Shown here piece by piece: positions 12,106 to 23,040 of a stretch of 64,000 bases of DNA. The first letter of the stretch is position 1, and each line of letters begins with the position of its first letter. Under the pieces are notes generated by a model. That model saw only the letters and a program-made list of their open reading frames with translations, made no database searches and was not told where the DNA came from. Source of the DNA: Mytilus californianus (Eukaryota > Mollusca > Bivalvia > Mytilida > Mytilidae); assembly GCF_021869535.1 (NCBI RefSeq), contig NW_026262648.1, positions 3,123,794 through 3,187,793 of the forward strand. The letters run 5' to 3'. The position numbers and the translations under genes were made by a program.

Positions 12106-13440
12106 GTCTCAGTAAAATATTAATGATATTGAGCTTTTAAACTTTCATTAAAATTTTTACCACTATACCAAATGGGAAATACACAATTACAAGATTCACA
12201 CGACGACTTGTTGTAATTAAAAAAAAAGATGTTCAAAAAGGTTACGGTGTCATTTAATAGGGTTTTCTCCCAGAGAAAGTCCAAAATAAGATGTAAAACC
12301 ATATAAATCAATTAGTATACGGAGGAGTTCCCTTTTGATTTAAGGTCCCTACCTTATGACCTTGAAACTGAGGTTAAGGTTACTGTTAAATTTTACATTC
12401 TGGATTTTGATCTTTTCTATAACTTCATATTGATACATGATAAAGCCATAGGGTTTTTTGCATTAGGTAGGAATACATATAATTTTGATTATTTCAACCG
12501 GAAGTGACCTTATGTAAACCAGAAGAAAGATTTTTTTGCACTAATTAATGTTAAAGTATATAGAACCATATTTTTCTGGAATCAGTGCCAAGAAACCTTC
12601 ATTTTAACAGGATGTAGCAATATATCCCGGCTCCTTATTTAAAGCAAACGTATATCAAAACAGTATATGTTTGTCATCCACCGTAAAAAAGCTATTATAT
12701 GACACTGGAAATGATATTTTACAAAAGGTGGAATGATTGGTTTTTGATTATAATTTTTTTATCTTACGCCGAATTTTGTTCTTGCATAGTATTTTTGTTT
12801 CGCAAATATCGCTTTAATGTGGACCCTGCTAAACCGAACAATTTTATTATTAAGAGTAATCTCCCCTTACACTGTTTATCTTGTTGTGCATCTCCGTAAC
12901 AGAAAAAAATATTGACAACATTTTTTTCAAAATTGTTTGCCATATCTTAATGACCATTAATCCTTGAGATCCTTGGGTCATAACTTGAAAAAAAGGGTCA
13001 AGGTCGTGTTCTAAATTTTGCCCTTTGCTTGTTTGTATATCGCAATTAAAACTATAATAGTAAGATACAAAAGAACTGATGCAAAATGTTTGAGAGAGGA
13101 AGAAATGGTACATTCGGTCAAAAGCGATCTGATGACATCTTATAGTAGTTTTTGTCCCTGAAATAGTTAGTTTTTAGGTTAATTTATTAATACTTAATAC
13201 GGGTACATGATAAAACCCACTTTTTTTTATATAATTATCAAAAACATCTTATAATAACATCTTATGGTGGAAGGACCTTCAATTGTTCTCTGAACAATCA
13301 GTTTTTAATTTTTTAAGAATTCGTCTTTTGAAAGAAAAAAAAAAACCAGTTACTCGCATATGAAATAATCTTGATGAAAGCTTACTAATGGTCGCTGATA
13401 GGACGCAAATTTATAAAGACGTGACAAACCGTCACTTGAA
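12106..13440. other. No recognised gene
   Basis: AT-rich, with the second diverged repeat copy at 12771-12900 already noted. Short frames here lack motifs. Confidence 0.35.
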
Positions 13441-14320
13441 AGATTTCCCCTCGAAATTAAAGTCAAACTTAGAATGGTATCATTCTGGACAAGACTTGTA
13501 CAAAATGATTCTAAACTAAGTAGTATTTTGTATCAACTGATGTTATCCTTACAAATTAAAACTAAATATAGTATTACCTTCAAATGGATTAAATGTGTAG
13601 AAACTATTTTTAATGAATTTGGAATGAGTTACATTTTTAAAAACCAGTTTGTATTTTGTGATAAAATTGTTGTGAAGCAAATTTTATGTGACCAGTTTAT
13701 ACAAAAATGGTATAGTGATATACAAAACTCCTCCCGTGGCCTCTTTTATTCGATATTCAAAAAACAGTTTTGTTTGGAAAATCACTTATTGAGACTTAGT
13801 GAATTTAATCGAACGTGGTTAACCAAACTACGTACATCTAATTTACATTTACCTATAGAAACTGGTCGTTGGTACAATATACCAAGGGAGGAAAGCACAT
13901 GTAACTTATGTACAAATGGTATTGGAGATGAATTCCATATTTTGTTTATATGTAAAAATGAAAATATTGTGTCATTAAAAAACAAATACATACCTATGTA
14001 CTACACAGCTTACCCGAGCATTATCAAGTTTGAAGGTTTACTGTCTTATTGTAATACTGAACTATACAAAAAGCTATCCTTGTTCATCAGAAAAGTTAAT
14101 GTATTTCTTTGATATATGTCATTTCGATCCATATATGTTGTATATCTTTCTGCATAATCATTCACACTGTTTGATGCTAATGAGCTATGTGTATTGACTT
14201 TAATATGTTTAATTGTTCTTCTGTCATGTTATTTACATATATTGTATTATATATTTGACCTCATGTTACACGTTTAAATGTGTCTGAGTGTTTTCTAATA
14301 AATCGTTAAATATGTATCTT
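13441..14320 (+). pseudogene. LINE reverse transcriptase, C-terminal relic
   Basis: An intact 212-codon frame (ATG at 13474, stop at 14112) encodes the region C-terminal to the RT core of a mollusc non-LTR element. It starts MVSFWTRLVQNDSKLSS, and residues about 70-125 hold KQILCDQFIQKWYSDIQ and RLSEFNRTWLTKLRTSNLHL. It then has ETGRWYNIPREESTCNLC and DEFHILFIC, a Cys-x2-Cys..His-x4-Cys knuckle typical of these C-termini. The catalytic RT core and endonuclease are missing upstream, so this is a 5'-truncated copy. The open frame shows it is less decayed than the other relics. An AT-rich 3' UTR with an aataaa motif near 14300 follows. Family assignment is from memory of mussel predicted proteins. 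Confidence 0.8.
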
Positions 14321-14784
14321 GATAAACAAAAAAATACAAGATATTATCTAAAAACGATTTCCCATACACAGTGTCAAATAAGCTTTTCTATTATATAAAA
14401 TTCGACGCGTGCATTGACGCTGGAACAGTTAAAATGAAATAATTATATAGTTTATGATATTTTTTAAAAAAATCAATAGGTTATTTATTATACTGCTGTA
14501 TCCTGACTCAAAATAAAATTGATTTCAACAATGTGCTTTAATTTTTACCGGTTTGATCGTGTCAATGGGAGAACATAATATATTTATTAGTTGTTATTGG
14601 CTTTGGGTTCAATAACTGCGAGTGCTTTAAGTTCTGTACTTTGTGTAATTTTCGCTAAGTGTTTTTTTTTTGGTGCTTTGTAACAATTTGTTGAGTGAAT
14701 CCATTTCTAAATGATATTTATAATTTGTTCTTATGCTATGCTGTAATACCACTGTCCTATGTTAAGGGAGGGTTTAGCTCTCAC
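14321..14784. other. No recognised feature
   Basis: AT-rich, with no open frame and no repeat recognised. Confidence 0.4.
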
Positions 14785-15400
14785 CAACACGTTTAACTCC
14801 ACCACATTCTTTACGTTCTTATATCAAGGAAGGAACATGTAAATCAGTGAATATCGTTGCTTGCTGTCTGTCAGTAGATATCGTTGCTTGCTGTCTGTCA
14901 GTGGATATCGTTGCTTGTTGTCTGTCAGTGGATATCGTTGCTTGTTGTCTTTCAGTAGATATCGTTGCGTGTTGTCTGTTAGTGGATATCGTTGATTGCC
15001 GCCTGTCAGATTATATCGTTGCCTTCAATGGATATCGTTGCCGGTCAGTGGATATCGTTCCTTGCTGTGTCAGTGGATATCGTTCCTTGCTGTGTCAGTG
15101 GATATCTGCTGTCAGTGGATATCATTGTTTGCTGTCTGTTAGTGGATATTATTGCTTGTCAGTGGATATCGTTGCCTGTCAGTGAATATCCTTGCATGTC
15201 AGTGGATATTGTTGCTTGCTGTGTCAGTGAATATTGTTGCTTGATGTCTGTCAGTGGAAATCGTTGGTTGATGTCTGTCATATTTTTTTTCTTTTATTGT
15301 TTTGTAAAAAATCAGGCAGTTGGTTATCTCGTTTGAATTGTTTCACATTTTTTCATGTGGGGGCCTTTTAAAGTTAACTAATTTGTGTAGGTTTTGCTAA
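14785..15400 (-). repeat. Family M copy split by an internal minisatellite
   Basis: Left flank gtttaactccaccacattc (14790) and right flank tattgttttgtaaaaaatca followed by gttggttatctcgtttg (15295-15340) are the same landmarks, in the same order and orientation, as in the uninterrupted copy at 53985-54295. Between them the single cagtggttgccgttgctg of that copy is replaced by the 27-bp array at 14844-15280. Confidence 0.65.
14844..15280. repeat. 27-bp minisatellite (gtggatatcgttgcttgctg)
   Basis: The first five or six units (tcagtggatatcgttgcttg plus ctgtctg) repeat exactly every 27 bp from 14844. Later units are shortened or interrupted (cgttccttgctgtg forms, unit length 18-27 bp). Because 27 is nine codons, the array reads open in frame with a nine-residue repeat (VDIVACCLS). 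This is an artefact of the array, not evidence of a protein. Confidence 0.9.
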
Positions 15401-15404
15401 TTGT

Positions 15405-15635
15405 TGCTTGACGGATGCCACATATGATGCAGGATGTGCTCTCCCTTCCGGAGCACATGAGATTCCCCACGCCCGTTTTATGTTGTGATTCGTATTCTGT
15501 TGTTTGTCTTTTCGTCGTTTTTCGGGTTTTGTTTTACCATGGCGTTGTCAGTTTGTCGACGACTTATAGAATTATGAGTTTGGATATCCCTTTGGTATCA
15601 TCCGCTCCTCTTTTGGAGACCTGTAGTTGCTAACA
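15405..15635 (+). repeat. 3' tail of a mussel RT element
   Basis: atgatgcaggatgtgctctc, ccttccggagcacatgagat, ttgtttgtcttttcgtcg, accatggcgttgtcag and tccctttggtatcatc follow one another, as in the 3' region of the RT element whose coding relic lies at 36580-38737. There the same tail words recur at 38624-38735. The coding part is absent here. Confidence 0.65.
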
Positions 15636-15966
15636 TCAACGCGTCACTTGGAATCTTTTGAATATTTGTCTATTTATCAATCAAACCACATCTCCTTATT
15701 TTATATCGAATGTACACATTTTTAACCTTTTATTCTCGCAGAACCTAACTATTGTTTTACGGTTGTTTTTATGCATGACATGCATATGCGTCACTGATTG
15801 TTATACAAACAAAAATCAGTCAATCAATCAATTTCTCTTTTTGCTATAGCTGCTTTTTAGATTGTGTTTTATTTTTTTAGAAAACATTAGTTTACACTTA
15901 AGTTGCACTGATTTTCATGTTTTTTTGTATCTGTGTTAATCCAGTGATTTAGATTAAAAATGTTAA
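15636..15966. other. No recognised feature
   Basis: AT-rich, with a short tcaatcaatcaat run near 15820. Confidence 0.4.
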
Positions 15967-16972
15967 GCCCCGGTCACACCTTAACGGTTAGCGCGAACGG
16001 ACGCCGAACGGATAACTGTTTTTCAATCCGTTCATGTCCGTTAGAAGTCCGTTCATATATCCATTAGACGTCCGTCCATATCCGTTTCATGCCCGTTCAG
16101 CTTCCGTTTTATCCGTCGACGTCCGTTCTGTCCGGTGGAAAATTTTTAGCATGTTCAAAACGTCGAACGGAGTCCAACGGATAAAGTGTCCGTTTAACGT
16201 CCGGTAGTCATCCGTTTTTAACGGTACTCGTCCATTCTTTTCCGTTACTTGTCCGTTATACATCTGTTGATGGTCCGGTAGACCAATTCACCAACGGACT
16301 ACTACCGGACGTATAACGAACGTATAACGGATAAGACGGATGATAAACGGATGTGAAACGGACATGAACGGAAGGATAACGGATAAAACGGATACGTACC
16401 GGATGTAAAACGAATAAATGGCAATTGAAAATTTCGCGTTAGAAATGCCAATTATTGGTAGGTCAGATTTCTTGAATGTCATGAATGTTTATTATTCATA
16501 ATGGATCGCTGAGTAAGGGCACGTCTTCACTATCAAACAGTTCTTATTTAGGCCAGACTGAACTTAAATGTTGCAAATATAAACCTTCTAGACTATAAAC
16601 TACAACCAGTTACACGAACACTTTTTAATTATTTTAAGGTCACGTTTATGTGATTTACATGTATTAATATTGCCGCCTTTAATTTCCCGCTTATCTTGTT
16701 CATCCGTTTTATCCGGTACGCTTTCGTTAGGTGTCCGTTTTATGCGGTACTCGTCCGTTGGATGTACGTTCGACATCCGTTCTGTCCGGTACGTTTCCGT
16801 TTCTCGAACGTTACATATCCGGTGTGTGTCCGTTAACCATTCGTTATGCGTCCGTTTTATATGATCAGTACATCAACGGAATCCCAACGGATACAAATTT
16901 TGTCAACGGAAAACTTTTTTTTTCATCCGTTCGGCGTCCGTTCGAGCTATCCGTTAAGGTATGACCGCAGCT
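15967..16972. mobile_element. CCGTT-word element with TTAA flanks
   Basis: Terminal inverted repeats of about 42 bp: the left reads cggtcacaccttaacggtta..gaacggacgccgaacggat and the right, reverse-complemented, reads cggtcataccttaacggata..gaacggacgccgaacggat. TTAA stands immediately outside each end (15963-15966 and 16973-16976), as expected for piggyBac-type insertion. Most of the interior consists of degenerate ccgtt/aacgg words every 10-15 bp: ccgtt-rich from 16020 to about 16290, aacgg-rich from 16290 to 16420, and ccgtt-rich again from 16695 to 16955. A non-repetitive spacer lies at 16425-16690. No transposase frame. Confidence 0.75.
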
Positions 16973-17072
16973 TTAAGATCTAAAGAATAGTTTAAATAAT
17001 CCGCCACCTAATCATATGTCTGTCCCAAGTCAGGAACGTCAAACGGTTATTTTTTGACATTTTATTTTTTAA

Positions 17073-17735
17073 TTTTTAGCTCACCTGGCCCGAAGGGTCA
17101 AGTGAGCTTTTCTCATCACTTGGCGTCCGTCGTCCGTCGTCGTCGTCGTCGTCGTCGTCGTCCGTCGTCGTTAGCTTTTTACAGAAATCTTCTCCTCTGA
17201 AACCACTGGGCCAAATTAAACCAAACTTGGCCACAATCATCATTAGGATATCTAGTTTAAAAAATGTGTCCGATGACCCCGCCAACCAACCAAGATGGCC
17301 GACATGGCTAAAAATAGAACATAGGGGTAAAATGTAGATTTTGGCTTATATCTCAGAAAAAAAGCATTTAGAGTAAATCTGACATGGGTAAAACTGATTA
17401 TCAGGTCAAGATCTATCTGCCCTGAAATTTTCAGACAAATCTGACAACCTGTTGTTGTTGCATTTAGAGCAAATCTGACAGGTGGCAAAATTGTTTATCA
17501 GATTTATATTTATCTGCCCTGAAATTTTCAGACGAATCCGACAACCCGTTGTCGGCTTGCTGCCCCTGAGTTAGTAATTTTACAAAAATTTTGCAGTGTT
17601 TTGTTATCTTAGATATCATTATAATATCTAATATCTAATACTATTAATTATGATTTTAACCTTATTTTACAAGATTTCCAAAGCATCAGTAAATACAGGT
17701 GAGCGACACAGGCTCTTGAGAGCCTCTAGTTTTTA
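17073..17735 (+). mobile_element. Hairpin-microsatellite-monomer element, family D
   Basis: Starts tttttagctcacctggccc with a hairpin (agctcac pairing with gtgagct, and ggccc with the following gaaggg). A cgtcgtcgtc array (17126-17170) follows, then monomers containing tctgacatgggt or tctgacaggtgg and tatctgccctgaaattttc (two copies, 17418 and 17512). Near the 3' end aggtgagcgaca reverses the 5' stem, followed by the hairpin ggctcttgagagcc and ctctagttttt. This element type is widespread in molluscs (from memory). The minus-strand poly-Asp frame across the cgt array is an artefact. Confidence 0.8.
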
Positions 17736-19183
17736 CTGTTGGTGTTGATGACAGATATTTGTCATGATTGATTCTGTTTATTTTTATTCACATTTTTTTT
17801 TTAGATATGATCATTTTTGAAACGAATATGTTGACCTCTAGATGTTTTTGGTTGTATGTTTGTTGTTTAAAGTTTATTACTAGTAACAAGTGTTTAATAC
17901 AAAACTTGGATATTCAAGAAATCATATTCACCTTTTTTGTTAAACTTGAAGGACCACATGACTTTAAGACCCTTGTGGTATGTTGTTTTAAAAAAAAAGT
18001 GGTTTGAATTTTCAGTCTTGTCTTTTTGACGCAGTCAATAATAATTTCGGTTTGTGACCCATTTATAAAGGACGCTTCACTATGGTAACGGTATGCAAGA
18101 TGTCACAAATCTTTACTTTGATTGGACAAAATAACGGAATTGAACAAAAACCAACAAAAAAGGATAAATGCTACAAAAAAAAGGAAAATATTACGGACAT
18201 AAAATCAAACTGAAAAATGAAATTATCAAGATGAATAATACATCCAGGTCTAGAAGGTGTCATTATCACCACTGTCAAATTGTTTGGATTTTTGTAGACT
18301 TAGCCTTTAATACACGAGTAGGTAAATATCACTGAGAGGTTCATTATATCTACCAGGTCAGTTAGGCTATTAATAGTGCTAGCGACTAAAACTTCCAAGG
18401 CGTAATAATAATCTCAAAGAGTACAACATATTATACTTGAAATAAAGATTGTCAAAATACATATTTCGCAAATTTAATTACTTGTCAAAAGCTGTATTAT
18501 ATAGATCATCTTCCTATGGCGTCCGTCCGTCCCCGATATACACACCGAAATAGGTTGTATCTCTAACTGTTAAGTTGTTTTTGACATATAGTTATAATTG
18601 ACATTTCTTCATGGATCTGAACTGTTTCAAGTTTGTTATTCATTACAGATATTTATGTCTTTTTCACAGATATAGGTACGTCTCTGAAAAATACCTATAT
18701 AAAAAAATGTATACATTTAGTTAAGTACCATGCAGTATATATTTTAATTCTTTAGAGGAAAACGCATATCCTAAACATTTAAAATCGTCAGCCTTTTGTC
18801 GTCAAATTGGGTGCAATTTTTTAACAATCTATGATAAAAAAAAACTGATAAAGATTAAACTCCATGCATGCTCACATCTGAATGCGTCAGATATCTTTTT
18901 TAAAAAGATATTTCTTGTTTTTGTCATATCTTTTGTTCGGTGGCCGTGTGTTTACACAGAAACAAAAGTACTGTCATAAATCTGGATCGAATATCGGGAA
19001 GAACACGTGCACATCCACATGTTGATAACCAAAAGTAAAGTAATCTGACGTTCTGGCAGGATTCAATATTTGTAACGTTTTATTTCTATTTAAGTGAAAA
19101 TCAAGTATATATCCTAGACAGCACTATTTCAAAGTATGTCACTAATACTCTTAGGTCTGAGAATTTATGGGTTTCATAACAAT
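17736..19183. other. No gene; small microsatellite-element fragment
   Basis: A short piece at about 18510-18600 (ggcgtccgtccgtccccga, then gttgtatctctaactgtt) resembles the head of family E at 48600. The remainder shows nothing recognised. Confidence 0.35.
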
Positions 19184-19320
19184 GAGAATGGTATACAGTA
19201 TCGCTTGATATCCACTCGAGTTATTCAATTTCAATTTGATAATAAATGAGCCTTGTGCGAGTTAAGTATTACTATTTAAATAGAATAACTGGAGTTGATA
19301 TCAAGCGATATCCAATTCTC
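19184..19320. mobile_element. Palindromic MITE
   Basis: tcgcttgatatccactcgag plus ttattc (19201-19226) pairs with gaataactggag plus ttgatatcaagcga (19283-19308). The outer words gagaatgg and ccaattctc also pair. About 137 bp, with no coding content. Confidence 0.65.
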
Positions 19321-19489
19321 ACGAGTTAAACCTGTTTTCAAATAATACATGTCTGAATTTTTTATACATTTGGTAAACATGTTTTGCTATGTAATACATC
19401 ATTCTAGACCAAACTGTAGGATCGAGTTCGTATACTGTATTTACTGTCATTAACAGCTCCTAATAGTACTCCAAGAAGGTCATCGTCGT

Positions 19490-20057
19490 CTAAATTGAAA
19501 ATATCCACGGACTTTTGAATGGGTAGTTCATCCACAATTTTATAGTACATATAGTATTTCTTTCTGTTAATAAAACATGACACTCCATTATAAGATGTTT
19601 AACAATATCAAAAGACTGTTTGTTACATAGAGTACATGTAGCTTTCTTAATGGCTGCCGATCCTAAAGCCACAACTACTAAAAGTTCGAGTTTTGCATCG
19701 GGATATAAAACTGTCAACCGAATTACTCTATGTTCACAGAGGGTAGGGTGAATTTTAGAATACCGTATGAGTTCATTTCTATTTTCTAAATTACCTTTCC
19801 ATCTCTTCATAAATTTCAATAGACTGACGGACGATTTTCGATCACAGAACTTTTTCTGGTATGTAATCCTCATTTACATAGGTTTCAAGGAAAGAAAATA
19901 GATCGTATTTAACAAGAGTTGTAATAAGATTATAGGTTATAGAGTGTTCGGCATTTTCATCCAGAATAAACTGACTGATGCACATGTTGAACAATTTTTT
20001 ATGAGTTGTACCAGATTTACTCCTGCAGATTCGATTTAAAGCATCACTATAAGACAT
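19490..20057 (-). pseudogene. LINE reverse transcriptase, C-terminal relic
   Basis: Two overlapping minus frames join by one frameshift near 19860. The first (20057-19842) reads MSYSDALNRICRSKSG, then LITTLVKYDLFSFLETYV and EDYIPEKVLWK. The second (19873-19490) continues with FCDRKSSVSLLKFMKRW, ENRNELIRYSKIHPTLCEH and RLTVLYPDAKLELL, then ATCTLCNKQSFDIVKHLIMEC. The last is a Cys-x2-Cys..His-x4-Cys knuckle of the kind ending mollusc LINE ORF2 proteins. The catalytic RT core is missing. A related but more decayed copy lies at 35790-36300 on the other strand. Confidence 0.7.
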
Positions 20058-20078
20058 TGTAGTTTTTCCAAGTGTTTT

Positions 20079-20250
20079 ACATTTTCTATCTATATAATTG
20101 ATTCTATTCGGTTTATTATTTTATTGAAAACATTTTGTCTTTGTTCGTCACTCGTGCGTATCTTTTCTTCTTGGTCTTTCAAATCTTGAGATTGCAGTTT
20201 GGTTTGTGACCTTAGGCGGGTTACTTTTTCTTTTTCATCATACAGTTCTG
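20079..20250 (-). pseudogene. Coiled-coil ORF fragment, possible ORF1p C-terminus
   Basis: Read on the minus strand from 20250: ELYDEKEKVTRLRSQTKL, then QDLKDQEEKIRTSDEQRQ and NVFNKIINRIESII followed by a stop. This is a heptad-like, charged helix. It is cut on its 5' side exactly where family A begins (20251). The continuation appears beyond that element at 21515-21640. Whether it belongs to the ORF at 26138-26659 is inference. Confidence 0.5.
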
Positions 20251-21514
20251 TTTTTGTCGAGCCTGCGACTTTTGTCGCAGAAAGCTCGACATAGGGATAG
20301 CGATCCGGCGGCGGCGGCGGCGGCGGCGGCTACGGCGGCGGCGGCGGCGGCGTTAGCTAACTTCTTAAAAGCTTTATATTTTAGAAGATGGAAGACCTGG
20401 ATGCTTCATACTTTGTATATGGATGCCTCATGTTACGAAGTTTCCGTCAGTCACATGTCCAATGTCCTTGACCTCATTTTCATGGTTCAGTGACTACTTG
20501 AAAAAAAAGTTCAGTTTTTTTGTAATGTTAAATTCTCTCTTATTATAAGTAATAGGATAACTATATTTGGTATGTGCGTACCTTGCAAGGTCCTCATGCC
20601 CGTCAGACAGTTTTCACTTGACCTCGACCTCATTTCATGGATCAGTGAACAAGGTTAAGTTTTCGTGGTCAAGTCCATATCTCAGATACTATAAGCAATA
20701 GGTCTAGTATATTCGGTGTATGGAAGGACTGTAAGGTGTACATGTCCAACTGGCAGGTGTCATCTGACCTTGACCTCATTTTCATGGTTCAGTGGTTATA
20801 GTTAAGTTTTTGTGTTTTGGTCTGTTTTTCTTATACTGTATGCAATAGGTCTACTATATTTGGTGTATGGAATGATTGTAAGGTGTACATGTCTAGCTGG
20901 CAGGTGTCATCTGACCTTGACCTCATTTTCATGGTTCAGTGGTCAAAGTTAAGTTTTTGAGTTTTGGTCTTTCTTTCTAATACTGCATGCAATAGGTCAG
21001 CTATATTTGGTGTATGGAATGATTGTAAGGTGTACATGTCTAGCTGGCAGGTGTCATCTTACCTTGACCTCATTTTCATGGTTCAGTGGTCAAAGTTAAG
21101 TTTTTGAGTTTTGGTCTTTTTTTCTAATACTATATGCAATAGTTCAACTATATTTGGTGTATGGAAATATTTTATGATCTATATGTCAGTCACGCAGGTT
21201 TTATTTGACCTTGACCTCATTTTCAAGGTTCATTGCTCAGTGTTAAGTTTTTGTGTTTTCGTCTGTTTTTCTTAAACTATAAGCAATAGGTCAACTATAT
21301 TTGTTGTATGGAAGAATTGTTAGCTGTACATGCCTGCCTAGCATGGTTCATCTGACCTTGACCTCATTTTCATGGTTCATTGGTCAATGTTTAGTTTACT
21401 TGGTTAATGTTAAGTTTATGTGACAGTTGTAATAAAGCTTTATATTTAGGACTATCAACATAATATCAATGATTAGTAAAGAAGGCGAGACATTTCAGCG
21501 TGTGCACTCTTGTT
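20251..21514 (+). mobile_element. Hairpin-microsatellite-monomer element, family A, copy 1
   Basis: Starts tttttgtcgagcctgcgac and forms a 5' hairpin (gtcgagc with gctcgac, gcgac with gtcgc). A (ggc)n array split by one tac follows (about 20309-20351), then about six monomers of 146-148 bp marked by atatttggtgtatgg (20559, 20705, 20851, 20999, 21147, 21293). Near the 3' end aggcgagaca reverses the 5' stem, and the element ends gtgcactcttgtt. By eye it differs from the copy at 30401 by about seven substitutions plus the length of the ggc array. The poly-Ala frame through the array is an artefact. Confidence 0.85.
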
Positions 21515-21640
21515 AATGAATAAACATTAACAAGACGCTTGATCTCACATACGAATTTCTCAGTTATTGTTTCAATTTTATCGTTTAAAGTTTTAGTTTG
21601 ATTTCGAGAAGTGTTGCAAGTATATATGAATTGCCTTGGG
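21515..21640 (-). pseudogene. Coiled-coil ORF fragment, upstream piece
   Basis: The minus strand reads NTSRNQTKTLNDKIETITE followed by KFVCEIKRLVNVYS up to the edge of family A at 21514. It resembles the charged helix on the other side (20250-20079) in composition, and together they would be one helix interrupted by the insertion. The frame relation across the insertion was not resolved. Confidence 0.4.
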
Positions 21641-21662
21641 TGCATGTGTCACGGTTTGTCAG

Positions 21663-21743
21663 TAATAGTTATCCCATGAGAACGCCAGAGGCCGGAGGGT
21701 GATCTTACACTGACACACCAAGTCCGAGTGGGATAACTATTTT
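21663..21743. mobile_element. Short MITE, atagttatccca ends
   Basis: aatagttatcccat (21663) and gtgggataactattt (ends 21743) are inverted repeats around a GC-richer core (gccagaggccggagggtg). 81 bp. Confidence 0.6.
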
Positions 21744-21911
21744 ACATCCCAGCTCTTCTAGACTATATGAAAAAAAAACATTTACGCTTCATAACATCTA
21801 GTTAAGAATGCCATACAATAATCATAATATACTTTATATATTACTATATAGTATATACCCTTTATGAACCCTAGATACAATGTTTAAATGTGTTAAATTA
21901 ACAGTGAGTTT

Positions 21912-21985
21912 GTATCCAGTCGTCCTAGTGTGGCTTCATATGCTTAAGGTCTTGAGTTCGATTCCCCGCATAGACATTTAGTGAA
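21912..21985 (+). repeat. tRNA-like SINE head, decayed
   Basis: gagttcgattcccc (21953-21966) fits a B box, and gtcgtcctagtgtgg (21919-21933) is a degenerate A box at tRNA-like spacing. Downstream, tctttattccgcatacatat occurs twice in tandem. No cloverleaf with a paired acceptor stem could be drawn, so it is a SINE relic at best. Confidence 0.4.
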
Positions 21986-22244
21986 TTTTTTCTACATAAA
22001 TTTTGAAAGTTAGTCTTTATTCCGCATACATATTTTCTTTATTCCGCATACATATTTCTAGTTTTTATTGTGTGTTCGACATTCACGCCAAAATGTTACA
22101 GAACAAAAGAAAGCATGCAGAACAAAGAAACTCAAGGTAGGGTGATCTGGTAGGGTAATCCGACTCAGATCACCCCTGTTAGAACAAAGGAGTGATCTTT
22201 GAACAAATAGATGAGCAACAGTCCCAATTTTAACAGAAAAAATT

Positions 22245-22775
22245 AGAAAATCTAATATTCAACATTATACAAGTATAATTTTAGTTGTTGGTGGAAATGA
22301 TGCCTCGTCCAGAACACAACCAGAAGCCTTCAAAAAGAACTACGAGTTTATGATAAAAACTGTCAGATCTATAAACCCAAACATTGATATTGTCATATCA
22401 GAAATTTGTCCAAGACGGAACATAAATACAGATGTTTATAATACTATCTTACATGGGATTTCAACAGAACTTAACTTTAAAATCATCAAACAAACGGATG
22501 CATTTGTTTCCAGAGGCAGCGATCTTGTGTCTACTTACTATCACCGTGATGGCATACACCTTACTAATCAGGGTACAATTCAGCTACTTAGAAACATTAA
22601 CAGGGTTGTAAACATCTTCATCATCACAAATAGTTCTCAGTCCAATAATGAAAATAATGAACAGCATGGTATAAAGACAAAGCATTGTAAATACATTCAA
22701 TGGTATCTGCTTTAATTGTGGTTTTTATGGTCATCATTATAAAGACTGTCACACATTTTAGGATAAAACTGATGT
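22245..22775 (+). pseudogene. LINE ORF1: SGNH esterase domain and CCHC knuckle
   Basis: The frame QHYTSIILVVGGNDASS opens at about 22251, with the SGNH block GGND. It continues through YEFMIKTVRSINPN and VISEICPRRNI to YYHRDGIHLTNQG, the DxxH block carrying the catalytic Asp and His. The Ser-containing GDS block would lie upstream and is missing, consistent with 5' truncation. One frameshift near 22690 leads to CFNCGFYGHHYKDC, a perfect Cys-x2-Cys-x4-His-x4-Cys nucleic-acid-binding knuckle. Esterase-type ORF1 proteins are known from CR1/L2-clade LINEs. Here they would bind element RNA and membranes or chaperone the RNP; that role comes from the family and is not shown by this sequence. Confidence 0.75.
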
Positions 22776-23040
22776 ATTTCAATTTGTAGACAAATTCTCA
22801 AATCATAGTAAATCATTACTTCTTCATAACAATTTTGATATACTTCTCTATTTATGTCCAAATTGCAATACATCAAAATGTATATGTACTCAAAACTCTA
22901 TGTCTGAAGCTGAGATTTTTAAAAACAAAAATTCTAGGGAAAATTGTCATACATCAGAAAACGATATTTGCACTAATAGCTTTAGCTCAAAACCTAAAAG
23001 TGATGGAAACAAACATTATAAAAAAACCTGTCTTAATCTA

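Noticed and set aside
14847-15336. Open frames of 112 and 114 residues with a repeated VDIVACCLS-type peptide
   Set aside because: The frame exists only because the minisatellite unit is 27 bp. Later units break the period, and flanks belong to a dispersed repeat.
17076-17285. Minus-strand frame with a run of aspartate
   Set aside because: Produced by the cgt micro-repeat of family D.
20206-20493. Poly-alanine frame (and its twin at 30404-30619)
   Set aside because: It is the ggc micro-repeat of family A read in one frame. The third family A copy lacks the array and the frame.
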